64,000 nt of DNA from assembly GCA_031769625.1 (NCBI GenBank), contig JAUIMM010000740.1, forward strand, positions 1,097,501 to 1,161,500, written 5' to 3'. This DNA comes from Taudactylus pleione (taxonomy: Eukaryota; Chordata; Amphibia; Anura; Myobatrachidae). Both the position numbers and the translations under genes were made by a program. Numbering within the stretch: the stretch's first letter is position 1; each line of letters begins with the position of its first letter. Below, piece by piece: positions 9,507 through 22,200 of the stretch. The notes under the pieces are model-generated. The model made no database searches and was not told the origin of the DNA. It was given only the letters and a program-made list of their open reading frames with translations.

Positions 9507-9878
9507 GGGCCTGATTCAGAGCCGCTCGTAAGCGGCCGCTCATTCGTTATGAGCGAAGTTTGCCCAACTGCGCATGCATACGGATCGTAATACGCATGCG
9601 CGAACCAGTCAGTGCGGCCGAAAATTGTTTGATCGCTAAATAGCGAATGCCTGCTAATATGAGTGACAGGAGGAAGCGTATGTGGGTGGTAACAGGGGAA
9701 GGTGCTTGAAAATAGGGAGTGGAGATCAGAACGCAGGCGTGCTTAAAGGTCAAGACGGGCGTTTTATGGGTGTGCATAATTAATACAGCAGCGTCATTGA
9801 CCACATCACTGGGTTATTTTATAGTCAGAACAGCTCGCAAGTTTGTGGTAGGAAAAACCAACCACAAGAATAGCGAGC
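9507..9878 (+). mobile_element. Left part of a Harbinger-like MITE, right end missing
   Basis: Starts GGGCCTGATTCAGAGCCGCT, the same terminal type as the MITE at 3245-3500, followed by several short GC-rich inverted repeats (for example AGCGGCCGCT at about 9531-9540). The sequence runs to about 9878 (ending AATAGCGAG), where the 36-bp minisatellite begins. No matching right terminal repeat occurs before the array. At the far side of the array, CTGAATC at about 54359-54365 is the only trace that resembles one, and it is too short to count. Either the array grew inside the MITE or the MITE was cut off by the array. Confidence 0.6.
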
Positions 9879-10558
9879 ACCCACCCTCTGCACCTCTCAC
9901 TACCTGTTTCTCTCACCCACCCCCTGTACCTCACACTACCTGCTTCTCTCTCCCACCACCGGAACCTCACACTACCTGCTTCTCTCAACCACCCCCTGTA
10001 CCTCACACTAAATCTTCTCTCACCCACCCCCTGATCCTCACACTACCTGCTACCCTCTCCCACCCCCTGTATTTCACACTACCTGCTTCTCTCAACCACC
10101 CCCTGTACCTCACACTACCTGCTTCCCTCTCCCACCCCCTGTACCTCACACTACCTGTTTTCCTCTCCCACCCCCTGCACCTCACACTACCTGCTTCCCT
10201 CTCCCACCCCCTGTACCTCACACTACCTGCTTCTCTCTCCCACCCCCTGTACATCACACTACCTGCTTCTCTCACCCACCCCATGCACCTCACACTACCT
10301 GCTTTCCTCTCCCACCCCCTGTACCTCACACTACCTAATTCTCTCACCCACCCCCTGTACTTCACACTGTCTGCTACCCTCTCCCACCCCCAGTACCTCA
10401 CAGTACCTGCTTCTCTTACCCACCCCATGCATCTCACACTACCTGCTTCTCTCTCCCAACCCCCTGCACCTCACACTACCTGCTTCTCTCACCCACCCGC
10501 TGTACCCCAAACTACCAAATTCTCTTACCCACACCTTGCACCTCACACAACCTACTTC
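9879..10558 (-). repeat. 36-bp minisatellite, inverted arm (about 19 units)
   Basis: Same unit as the main array but in reverse orientation: on the plus strand it reads as a C/T-rich repeat containing CCACCCCCTG, CCTCACACTACCTGC and TTCTCTC. Variants include TGTACCTC against TGCACCTC and CTCTCCCACC against CTCACCCACC, the same variant positions seen in the main array. Long open frames here (for example 9719-10582, plus) are repeat-driven and not annotated as genes. The inverted arm meets the main array head to head at 10,559-10,571. Confidence 0.95.
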
Positions 10559-10571
10559 TGGGTGGGAGAGA
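10559..10571. other. Head-to-head inversion junction of the 36-bp array
   Basis: To the left the unit reads in the minus orientation up to CCTACTTC (10551-10558). To the right it reads in the plus orientation from GAAGCAGGTAG (10572). Thirteen bases lie between. The flanking arms can therefore pair as an imperfect hairpin with long stems. The order of unit variants on the two sides does not look mirrored, so a simple recent palindromic duplication is less likely than an inversion of pre-existing units. Confidence 0.9.
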
Positions 10572-13269
10572 GAAGCAGGTAGTGTGAGGTGCAGAGGGTG
10601 GGTGAGTGAAGCAGGTAGTGTGAGGTACAGGGGGTGGGAGAGAGAAGCAGGTAGTGTGAAGTGCAGAGGGTGGGTGAGTGAAGCAGGTAGTGTGAGGTGC
10701 ATTGGGTGGATGAGAGAAGAGGTAGTGTGTGGTACAGAGGGTGGGAGAGGGTAGCAGGTAGTGTGAGGTACAGGGGGTGGATGAGAGAAGCAGGTAGTGT
10801 GAGGTGCAGGGGCTGGGTGAGAGAAGAGGTAGTGTGAGGTGCAGGGGGTGTGTGAGAGAAGCAGTTAGTGTGAGTTACAGGGGGATGGGAGAGAGAAGCA
10901 GGTAGTGTGAGGTGCGGTGGGTGGGTGAGAGAAGAAGGTAATGTGAGGTGCAGGGGGTGGGTGAGAGAATTAGGTAGTGTGAGGTGCAGGGGGTGGGATA
11001 GGGAGATAGGTACTGTGAGGTGCAGGGGGTTGGGAGAGAGAACCAGGTAGTGTGAGGTACAGGGGGTGGGAGAGGGTCGCAGGTAGTGTGAGATGCAGAT
11101 GGTGGGTGAGAGATGCAGGCAGTGTGAGGTGCAGAGGGTTGGGAGAGAGAAGCAGGTAGTGTGAGGTGCAGGGTGTGGGTGAGATAATTATATAGTGTGA
11201 GGTACAGGGGGTTGGTGAGAGAAGCAGGTACTGTGAGGTAAAGGGGGTGGGTGAGAGAATTAGGTAGTGTGAGGTGCAGGGGGTGGTAGAGGGAGGTAGG
11301 TAGTGTGAGGTGAGGGGGTGGGAGAGGGAGGTAGGTAGTGTGAGGTGAGGGGGTGGGAGAGGGAAGCAGGTATTTTGAGGTGCAGAGGGTGGGTGAGTGA
11401 AGCAGGTAGTGTGAGGTGCAGGGGGTGGGTGAGAGAAGAGGAAGTGTGAGGCAAAGGGGATGGGAGAGGGTAGCAGGTAGTGTGAGGTACAGGGGGAGGG
11501 TGAGAGAAGCAGGTAGTGCTAGGTGCAGGGGGAAGGTGAGAGAAGAAGGTAGTGTGAGGTGCAGTGGGTGAGTGAGAGAAGAAGGTAGTGTGAGGTACAG
11601 GGGGAGGGTGAGAGAAGCAGGTAGTGTGAGGTGCAGGGGGAGGGTGAGAAAAGAAGGTAGTGTGAGGTGCAGGGGTTGAGTGAGAGAAGCTGGTAGTGTG
11701 AGGTACAGGGGGTGGGAGAGAGAAGCAGGTAGTGTGAGGTGCAGGGGGTGGGTGAGAGAAGCAGGTAGTGTGAGGTACAGGGGGTGGGTGAGAGAAGCAG
11801 GTAGTGTGAGGTACAGTGGGTGGGAGAGAGAAGCAGGTAGCGTAAGGTGCAGGGGGTGGGTGAGAGATGCAGGTAGTGTGAGGTACAGGGGGTGGGAGAG
11901 AGAAGCAGGTAGCGTAAGGTGCAGGGGGTGGGTGAGAGATGCAGGTAGTGTGAGGTACAGGGGGTGGGAGAGAGAAGCAGGTAGTGTGAGGTGCAGGGGG
12001 TGGGTGAGAGAAGCATGTAGTGTGAGGTGCAGGGGGTGGGTGAGAGAAGCAGGTAGTGTGAGGTGCAGGGGGTGGGTGAGAGAAGAGGTAGTGTGAGGTG
12101 CAGGGGATGTGTGAGAGAATCAGGTTGTGTGAGATACATGGGGTGGGTGAGAGAAGCAGGTAGTGTGAGATACAGGGGGTGGGTGAGTGAATCAGGTAGT
12201 GTGAGGTACAGGGGGTGGGAGAGAGAAGCTGGTAGTGTGAGGTACAGGGGGTGGGTGAGAGAAGCAGGTAGTGTGAGGTACAGGGGTTGGGTGAGAGAAG
12301 CTGGTAGTGTGAGGTGCAGGGGGGTGAGAGAAGAGGTAGTGTGAGGTGCAGGGGGTGGGTGAGAGAAGCAGGTAGTGTGAGGTGCAGGGTGTGTGTGAGA
12401 GAAGCAGGTAATGTGAGGTACAAGTGGTTGGTGAGAGAAGTAGGTAGTGTGAGGTGCAGGGGGTGGCTGAGAGAAGCAGGTAGTGTGAGGTGCAGGGGGT
12501 GGTTGCGAGAAGTAGGTAGTGTGAGTTGCAGGGGGTGGGTGAGAGAAGTAGGTAATGTGAGGTGCAGGGGGTGGGTGAGAGAAGCAGGCAGTGTGAGGTG
12601 CAGGGTGTGGGTGAGAGAAGTAGGTAGTGTGAGTTGCAGGGGGTGGGTGAGAGAAGTAGGTAATGTGAGGTGCAGGGGGTGGGATAGGGAGATAGGTACT
12701 ATGAGGTGAGGGGGTGGGAGAGGGAGGTAGGTAGTGTGAGGTGAGGGGGTGGGTGAGAGAAGCAGGCAGTGTGAGGTGCACGGGGTTGGTGAGAGAAGCA
12801 GGTAATGTGAGGTACAGGGTGTGGGAGAGAGAAGCAGGTAGTGTGAGGTACAGAGGGTGGGTGAGAGAAGCAGGTAGTGTGAGGTACAGGGGTGGGTGAG
12901 AGCAGCAGGTAGTGTGAGGTGCAGAGGGAGGGTGAGTGAAGCAGGTAGTGTGAGGTGCAGGGTGTGGGTGAGAGAAGCAGGTAGTGTGAGGTACAGGGGG
13001 TTGGGAGAGAGAAGCAGGTAGTGTGAGGTACAGGGGGTTGGAAGAGAAAAGCAGGGAGTGTGAGGTACAGGGGGTGGGTGAGTGAAGCAGGTAGTGTGAG
13101 GTACAGGGGGTGGGTGAGAGAAGCAGGTAGCGTGAGGTGCAGGGGGTGGGTGAGAGAAGAGGTAGTGTGAGGTGCAGGGGATGTGTGAGATAATCAGGTA
13201 GTGTGAGGTACAGGGGGTTGGGAGAGAGATGCATGTAGTATGAGGTACAGGGAGTTGGGAGAGAGAAGC

Positions 13270-16200
13270 AGGTAGTGTGAGGTACAGGGGGTGGGAGAGG
13301 GTAGCATGTAGTGTGAGGTACAGGGGGTGGGTGAGAGAAGCAGGTAGTGTGAGTTACAGGAGGTCGGTGAGAGAAGCAGGTAGTGTGAGTTACAGGGGGT
13401 GCGTGAGAGAAGCAGGTAGTGTGAGGTGCAGTGGGGGTGAGAGAAGAGGTAGTGTGAAGTGCAGGGGGTGGGTGAGTGAAGCAGGTAGTGTGAGGTGCAG
13501 GGGGTGGGAAAAAGAAGAGGTAGTGTGAGGTGCAGGGGGTGGGTGAGAGAAACAGGTAATGTGAGGTGCGGTGGGAGTGTGAGAGAGTCAGGTAGTGTGA
13601 GGTGCAGAGAGTGGCTTAGAGAAGCAGGTAGTGTGAGGTGCAGGGGGTGGGTGAGAGAAGCAGGTAGTGTGAGGTGCAGGGGCTGGGTGAGAGAAGAGAT
13701 AGTGTGAGGTGCAGGGGATGGGAGAGAGAAGCAGGTAGTGTGAGGTGCGGTGGGTGGGTGAGAGAAGAAGGTAATGTGAGGTGCAGGGGGTGTGTGAGAG
13801 AATTAGGTAGTGTGAGGTGCAGGGGGTGGGTGAGAGAAGAGGTAGTGTGAGGTGCAGGGGATGTGTGAGAGAATCAGGTTGTGTGAGATACATGGGGTGT
13901 GTAAGAGAAGCAGGTAGTGTGAGGTACAGGGGGTGGGTGAGTGAATCAGGTAGTGTGAGGTACAGTGGGTGGGAGAGAGAAGCTGGTAGTGTGAGGTACA
14001 GGGGGTGGGTGAGAGAAGCAGGTAGTGTGAGGTACAGGGGTTGGGTGAGAGAAGCAGGTAGTGTGAGGTGCAGGGGGGGTGAGAGAAGAGGTAGTGTGAG
14101 GTGCAGGGGGTGGGTGAGAGAAGCAGGTAGTGTGAGGTGCAGGGTGTGTGTGAGAGAAGCAGGTAATGTGAGGTACAAGTGGTTGGTGAGAGAAGTAGGT
14201 AGTGTGAGGTGCAGGGGGTGGCTGAGAGAAGCAGGTAGTGTGAGGTGCAGGGGGTGGGAGAGAGAAGTAGGTAGTGTGAGTTGCAGGGGGTGGGTGAGTG
14301 AAGTAGGTAATGTGAGGTGCAGGGGGTGGGTGAGAGAAGCAGGCAGTGTGAGGTGCAGGGTGTGGGTGAGAGAAGTAGGTAGTGTGAGTTGCAGGGGGTG
14401 GGTGAGGGAAGTAGGTAATGTGAGGTGCAGGGGGTGGGAGAGGGAGGTAGGTAGTGTGAGGTGAGGGGGTGGGTGATAGAAGCAGGCAGTGTGAGTTACA
14501 CGGGGTTGGTGAGAGAAGCAGGTAATGTGAGTAACAGGGTGTGGGAGATAGAAGCAGGTAGTGTGATGTACAGAGGGTGGGTGAGAGAAGCAGGTAGTGT
14601 GAGGTACAGGGGTCGGTGAGAGCAGCAAGTAGAGTGAGGTGCAGAGGGAGGGTGAGTGAAGCAGGTAGTGTGAGGTGCAGGGTGTGGGTGAGAGAAGCAG
14701 GTAGTGTGAGGTACAGGGGGTTGGGAGAGAGAAGCAGGTAGTGTGAGGTACAGGGGGTTGGTAGAGAAAAGCAGGTAGTGTGAGGTACAGGGGGTGGGTG
14801 AGTGAAGCAGGTAGTGTGAGGAATAGGGGGTGGGTGAGAGAAGCAGGTAGCATGAGGTGCAGGGGGTGGGTGAGAGAAGAGGTAGTGAGAAGTGCAGGGG
14901 ATGTGTGAGATAATCAGGTAGTGTGAGGTACAGGGGGTTGGGAGAGAGAAGCAGGTAGTATGAGGTACAGGGAGTTGGGAGAGAGAAGCAGGTAGTGTGA
15001 GGTACAGCGGGTGGGAGAGGGTAGCATGTAGTGTGAGGTACAGGGGGCGGGTGAGAGAAGCAGGTAGTGTGAGTTACAGGGGGTCGGTGAGCGAAGCAGG
15101 TAGTGTGAGTTACAGGGGGTGGGTGAGAGAAGCAGGTAGTGTGAGGTGCAGGGGGGGTGAGAGAAGAGGTAGTGTGAGGTGCAGGGGGTGGGTGAGAGAA
15201 GCAGGTAGTGTGAGGTGCAGGGGGTGGGTAAGAGAAGAGGTAGTGTGAGGTGCAGGGGGTGGGTGAGAGAAGCAGGTAATGTGAGGTGCGGTGGGTGGGT
15301 AAGAGAGTCAGGTAGTGTGAGATGCAGAGAGTGGCAGAGAGAAGCAGGTAGTGTGAGGTGCAGGGGGTGCGTGAGAGCAGCAGATAGTGTGAGGTACAGG
15401 GGGTGGTTGAGAGAAGCAGGTGGTGTGAGGTGCAGGGGGTGGGTAAGAGAAGTAGGTAGTGTGAGGTGCAGGGTTGGGTGAGAGATCTAGGTAGTGTGAG
15501 GTGCAGGGGGTGGGTTAGAGAAGTAGGTAGTATCAGGTGCAGGGTGTGGGTGAGAGAATTAGGTAGTGTGAGTTGCAGGTGGTGGGTGAGATAAGTAGGT
15601 AATGTGAGGTGAGGGGGTGGGAGAGGGAGGTAGGTAGTGTGAGGTGAGGGGGTGGGTGAGTGAAGCAGGCAGTGTGAGGTACACGGGGTTGGTGAGAGAC
15701 GCAGGTAGTGTGAGGTACAGGGTGTGGGAGAGATAAGCAGTTAGTGTGAGGTACAGAGGGGGGTGAGAGAAGCAGATAGTGTGAGGTACAGGGGTGCGTG
15801 AGAGAAGCAGGCAGTGTGAGGTGCAGGGGGAGGGTGAGAGAAGCAAGTAGTGTGAGGTGCAGTGGGTGGGTGAGAGAATTAGATAGTGTGAGGTACAGGG
15901 GGTTGGTGAGAGAAGCAGGTACTGTAAGGTACAGGGGGTGGGTGAGAGAATTAGGTAGTCTGAGGTGCAGGTGGTGGGAGAGGGAGGTAGGTAGTGTGAG
16001 GTGAGGGGGTGAGAGAGGGAGGTAGGTAGTGTGAGGTGAGGGGGTGGGAGAGGGAAACAGGTATTTTGAGGTGCAGAGGGTGGGTGAGTGAAGCAGGTAG
16101 TGTGAGGTGCAGGGGGTGGGTGAGAGAAGAGGTAGTGTGAGGCAAAGGGGATGGGAGAGGGTAGCAGGTAGTGTGAGGTACAGGGGGAAGGTGAGAGAAG

Positions 16201-19200
16201 AAGGTAGTGTGAGGTGCAGTGGGTGAGTGAGAGAAGAAGGTAGTGTGAGGTACAGGGGGAGGGTGAGAGAAGCAGGTAGTGTGAGGTGCAGGGGGAGGGT
16301 GAGAGAAGAAGGTAGTGTGAGGTGCAGGGGTTGAGTGAGAGAAGCAGGTAGTGTGAGGTACAGGGGGTGGGAGAGAGAAGCAGGTAGTGTGAGGTGCAGG
16401 GGGTGGGTGAGAGAAGCAGGTAGTGTGAATTACAGGGGGTGGGAGAGAGAAGCAGGTAGTGTGAGGTGCAGGGGGTGGGTGAGAGATGCAGGTAGTGTGA
16501 GGTACAGGGGGTGGGAGAGAGAAGCAGGTAGTGTGAGGTGCAGGGGGTGGGTGAGAGAAGAGGTAGTGTGAGGTGCAGGGAATGTGTGAGAGAATCAGGT
16601 TGTGTGAGATACATGGGGTGGGCGAGAGAAGCAAATAGTGTGAGGTACAGGGGGTGGGTGAGTGAATCAGGTAGTGTGAGGTACAGGGGGTGGGAGAGAG
16701 AAGCTGGTAGTTTGAGGTACAGGGGGTGGGTGAGAGAAGCAGGTAGTGTGAGGTACAGGGGTTGGGTTAGAGAAGCTGGTAGTGTGAGGTGCAGGGGGGG
16801 TGAGAGAAGAGGTAGTGTGAGGCCAGGGGGTGGGTGAGAGAAGCAGGTAGTGTGAGGTGCAGGGTGTGTGTGAGAGAAGCAGGTAATGTGAGGTACAAGT
16901 GGTTGGTGAGAGAAGTAGGTAGAGTGAGGTGCAGGGGGTGGCTGAGAGCAGCAGGTAGTGTGAGGTGCAGGGGGTGGGATAGGGAGATAGGTACTGTGAG
17001 GTGAGGGGGTGGGAGAGGGAGGTAGGTAGTGTGAGGTGAGGGGGTGGGTGATAGAAGCAGGTAGTGTGAGGAACAGGGTGTGGGAGAGAGAAGCAGGTAG
17101 TGTGAGGTACAGAGGGTGGGTGAGAGAAGCAGGTAGTGTGAGGTACAGGGGTGGGTGAGTGCAGCAAGTAGTGTGTGGTGCAGAAGGAGGGTGAGTGAAG
17201 AAGGTAGTGTGAGGTGCAGGGTGTGGGTGAGAGAAGCAGGTAGTGTGAGGTACAGGGGGTTGGGAGAGAGAAGCAGGTAGTGTGAGGTACAGGGGGTTGG
17301 GAGAGAAAAGCATGTAGTGTGAGGTACAGGGGGTGGGAGAGGGTAGCATGTAGTGTGAGGTACAGGGGGTGGGTGAGAGAAGCAGGTAGTGTCAGGTACA
17401 GAGGGTGGGTGAGTGAAGCAGGTAGTGTGAGGAACAGGGGGTGGGTGAGAGAAGCAGGTAGCGTGAGGTGCAGGGGGTGGGTGAGAGAAGAGGTAGTGTG
17501 AGGTGCAGGGGATGTGTGAGATAATCAGGTAGTGGGAGGTACAGGGGGTTGGGAGAGAGAAGCAGGTAGTATGAGGTACAGGGAGTTGGGAGAGAGAAGC
17601 AGGTAGTGTGAGGTACAGGGGGTGGGAGAGGGTAGCATGTAGTGTGAGGTACAGGGGGTGGGTGAGAGAAGCAGGTAGTGTGAGTTACAGGGGGTCGGTG
17701 AGCGAAGCAGGTAGTGTGAGTTACAGGGGGTGGGTGAGAGAAGCAGGTAGTGTGAGGTGCAGGGGTGGTGAGAGAAGAGGTAGTGTGAGGTGCAGGGGGT
17801 GGGTGAGAGAAGCAGGTAGTATGAGGTGCAGGGGGTGGGTAAGAGAAGAGGTAGTGTGAGGTGCAGGGGGTGGGTGAGAGAAGCAGGTAATGTGAGGTGC
17901 GGTGGGTGGGTGAGAGAGTCAGGTAGTGTGAGGTGCAGAGAGTGGCTGAGAGAAGCAGGTAGTGTGAGGTGAAGGGGGTGGGTGAGAGCCGCAGATAGTT
18001 TGAGGTACAGGGGGTGGTTGAGAGAAGCAGGTGGTGTGAGGTGCAGGGGGTGGGTTAGAGAAGTAGGTAGTGTGAGGTGCAGGTGGTGGGTGAGAGAACT
18101 AGGTAGTGTGAGGTGCAGGGGGTGGGTTAGAGAAGTAGGTAGTATGAGGTGCAGGGTGTGGGTGAGAGAAGTAGGTAGTGTGAGTTGCAGGGGGTGGTTG
18201 AGAGAAGTAGGTAATGTGAGGTGAGGGGGTGGGAGAGGGAGGTAGGTAGTGTGAGGTGAGGGGGTGGGTGAGTGAAGCAGGCAGTGTGAGGTACATGGGG
18301 TTGGTGAGAGACGCAGGTACTGTGAGGTACAGGGTGTGGGAGAGAGAAGCAGTTAGTGTGAGGTACAGAGGGGGGTGAGAGAAGCAGATAGTGTGAGGTA
18401 CAGGGGTGGGTGAGAGAAGCAGGCAGAGTGAGGTGCAGGGGGAGGGTGAGAGAAGCAAGTAGTGTGAGGTGCAGTGGGTGGGTGAGAGAATTACAAAGTG
18501 TGAGGTACAGGGGGTTGGTGAGAGAAGCAGGTACTGTGAGGTACGGGGGGTGGGTGAGAGAATTAGGTAGTGTGAGGTGCAGGGGGTGGGAGAGGGAGGT
18601 AGGTAGTGTGAGGTGAGGGGGTGGGAGAGGGAGGTAGGTAGTGTGAGGTGAGGGGGTGGGAGAGGGAAGCAGGTATTTTGAGGTGCAGAGGGTGGGTGAG
18701 GGAAGCAGGTAGTGTGAGGTGCAGGGGGTGGGTGAGAGAAGAGGTAGTGTGAGGCAAAGGGGATGGGAGAGGGTAGCAGGTAGTGTGAGGTACAGGGGGA
18801 AGGTGAGAGAAGAAGGTAGTGTGAGGTGCAGTGGGCGAGTGAGAGAAGAAGGTAGTGTGAGGTACAGGGGGAGGGTGAGAGAAGCAGGTAGTGTGAGGTG
18901 CAGGGGGAGGGTGAGAGAAGAAGGTAGTGTGAGGTGCAGGGGTTGAGTGAGAGAAGCAGGTAGTGTGAGGTACAGGGGGTGGGAGAGAGAAGCAGGTATT
19001 GTGAGGTGCAGGGGGTGGGTGAGAGATGCAGGTAGTGTGAGGTACAGGGGGTGGGTGAGAGAAGCAGGTAGTGTGAGGTACAGGGGGTGGGTGAGAGAAG
19101 CAGGTAGTGTGAATTACAGGGGGTGGGAGAGAGAAGCAGGTAGTGTGAGGTGCAGGGGGTGGGTGAGAGATGCAGGTAGTGTGAGGTACAGGGGGTGGGA

Positions 19201-22200
19201 GAGAGAAGCAGGTAGTGTGAGGTGCAGTGGGTGATTGAGAGAATTAGATAGTGTGAGGTACAGGGGGTTGGTGAGAGAAGCAGGTACTGTGAGGTACAGG
19301 GGGTGGGTGAGAGAATTAGGTAGTGTGAGGTGCAGGGGGTGGGAGAGGGAGGTAGGTAGTGTGAGGTGAGGGGGTGGGAGAGGGAGGTAGGTAGTGTGAG
19401 GTGAGGGGGTGGGAGAGGGAAGCAGGTATTTTGAGGTGCAGAGGGTGGGTGAGTGAAGCAGGTAGTGTGAGGTGCAGGGGGTGGGTGAGAGAAGAGGTAG
19501 TGTGAGGCAAAGGGGATGGGAGAGGGTAGCAGGTAGTGTGAGGTACAGGGGGAAGGTGAGAGAAGAAGGTAGTGTGAGGTGCAGTGGGTGAGTGAGAGAA
19601 GAAGGTAGTGTGAGGTACAGGGGGAGGGTGAGAGAAGCAGGTAGTGTGAGGTGCAGGGGGAGGGTGAGAGAAGAAGGTAGTGTGAGGTGCAGGGGTTGAG
19701 TGAGAGAAGCAGGTAGTGTGAGGTACAGGGGGTGGGAGAGAGAAGCAGGTAGTGTGAGGTGCAGGGGGTGGGTGAGAGAAGCAGGTAGTGTGAGGTACAG
19801 GGGGTGGGTGAGAGAAGCAGGTAGTGTGAGGTACAGGGGGTGGGTGAGAGAAGCAGGTAGTGTGAATTACAGGGGGTGGGAGAGAGAAGCAGGTAGTGTG
19901 AGGTGCAGGGGGTGGGTGAGAGATGCAGGTAGTGTGAGGTACAGGGGGTGGGAGAGAGAAGCAGGTAGTGTGAGCTGCAGGGGGTGGGTGAGAGAAGCAG
20001 GTAGTGTGAGGTGCAGGGGGTGGGTGAGAGAAGCAGGTAGTGTGAGGTGCAGGGGGTGGGTGAGAGAAGAGGTAGTGTGAGGTGCAGGGGATGTGTGAGA
20101 GAATCAGGTTGTGTGAGATACATGGGGTGGGTGAGAGAAGCAATTAGTGTGAGGTACAGGGGGTGGGTGAGTGAATCCGGTAGTGTGAGGTACAGGGGGT
20201 GGGAGAGAGAAGCTGGTAGTGTGAGGTACAGGGGGTGGGTGAGAGAAGCAGGTAGTGTGAGGTACAGGGGTGGGTGAGTGCAGCAAGTAGTGTGAGGTGC
20301 AGAGGGAGGGTGAGTGAAGCAGGTAGTGTGAGGTGCAGGGTGTGGGTGAGAGAAGCAGGTAGTGTGAGGTACAGGGGGTTGGGAGAGAGAAGCAGGTAGT
20401 GTGAGGTACAGGGGGTTGGGAGAGAAAAGCAGGTAGTGTGAGGTACAGGGGGTGGGAGAGGGAGGTAGGTAGTGTGAGGTGAGGGGGAGGGTGATAGAAG
20501 CAGGTAGTGTGAGGAACAGGGTGTGGGAGAGAGAAGCAGGTAGTGTGAGGTACAGAGGGTGGGTGAGAGAAGCAGGTAGTGTGAGGTACAGGGGTGGGTG
20601 AGTGCAGCAAGTAGTGTGAGGTGCAGAGGGAGGGTGAGTGAAGCAGGTAGTGTGAGGTGCAGGGTGTGGGTGAGAGAAGCAGGTAGTGTGAGGTACAGGG
20701 GGTTGGGAGAAAGAAGCAGGTAGTGTGAGGTACAGGGGGTTGGGAGAGAAAAGCAGGTAGTGTGAGGTACAGGGGGTGGGAGAGGGTAGCATGTAGTGTG
20801 AGGTACAGGGGGTGGGTGAGAGAAGCAGGTAGTGTCAGGTACAGAGGGTGGGTGAGTGAAGCAGGTAGTGTGAGGAACAGGGGGTGGGTGAGAGAAGCAG
20901 GTAGCGTGAGGTGCAGAGGGTGGGTGAGAGAAGAGATAGTGTGAGGTGCAGGGGATGTGTGAGATAATCAGGTAGTGTGAGGTACAGGGGGTTGGGAGAG
21001 AGAAGCAGGTAGTATGAGGTACAGGGAGTTGGGAGAGAGAAGCAGGTAGTGTGAGGTACAGGGGGTGGGAGAGGGTAGCATGTAGTGTGAGGTACAGGGG
21101 GTGAGTGAGAGAAGCAGGTAGTGTGAGATACAGGGGGTCGGTGAGCGAAGCAGGTAGTGTGAGTTACAGGGGGTGGGTGAGAGAAGCAGGTAGTGTGAGG
21201 TGCAGGGGGGGTGAGAGAAGAGGTAGTGTGAGGTGCAGGGGGTGGGTGAGAGAAGCAGGTAGTGTGAGGTGCAGGGGGTGGGTAAGAGAAGAGGTAGTGT
21301 GAGGTGCAGGGGGTGGGTGAGAGAAGCAGGTAATGTGAGGTGCGGTGGGTGGGTGAGAGAGTCAGGTAGTGTGAGGTGCAGAGAGTGGCTGAGAGAAGCA
21401 GGTAGTGTGAGGTGCAGGGGGTGGGTGAGAGCCGCAGATATTGTGAGGTACAGGGGGTGGTTGAGAGAAACAGGTGGTGTGAGGTGCAGGGGGTGGGTTA
21501 GAGAAGTAGGTAGTGTGAGGTGCAGGGGGTGGGTGAGAGAACTAGGTAGTGTGAGGTGCAGGGGGTGGGTTAGAGAAGTAGGTAGTATGAGGTGCAGGGT
21601 GTGGGTGAGAGAAGTAGGTAGTGTGAGTTGCAGGGGGTGGGTGAGAGAAGTAGGTAATGTGAGGTGAGGGGGTGGGAGAGGGAGGTAGGTAGTGTGAGGT
21701 GAGGGGGTGGGTGAGTGAAGCAGGCAGTGTAAGGTACACGGGGTTGGTGAGAGACGCAGGTAGTGTGAGGTACAGGGTGTGGGAGAGAGAAGCAGTTAGT
21801 GTGAGGTACAGAGGGGGGTGAGAGAAGCAGATAGTGTGAGGTACAGGGGTGGGTGAGAGAAGCAGGCAGTGTGAGGTGCAGGGGGAGGGTGAGAGAAGCA
21901 AGTAGTGTGAGGTGCAGTGGGTGGGTGAGAGAATTACATAGTGTGAGGTACAGTCGGTTGGTGAGAGACGCAGGTACTTTGAGGTACAGGGGGTGGGTGA
22001 GAGAATTAGGTAGTGTGAGGTGCAGGGGGTGGGAGAGGGAGGTAGGTAGTGTGAGGTGAGGGGGTGGGAGAGGGAGGTAGGTAGTGTGAGGTGAGGGGGT
22101 GGGAGAGGGAAGCAGGCATTTTGAGGTGCAGAGGGAGGGTGAGTGAAGCAGGTAGTGTGAGGTGCAGGGGGTGGGTGAGAGAAGAGGTAGTGTGAGGCAA

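Noticed and set aside
18099..20792. 897-codon minus-strand open frame, and similar long frames throughout 9.7-54.5 kb
   Set aside because: The frame is open only because the 36-bp unit is a multiple of three and lacks stops on the C-rich strand, where all three frames are open. The product is a plain 12-residue repeat with no start context, flanking domain or splice structure.
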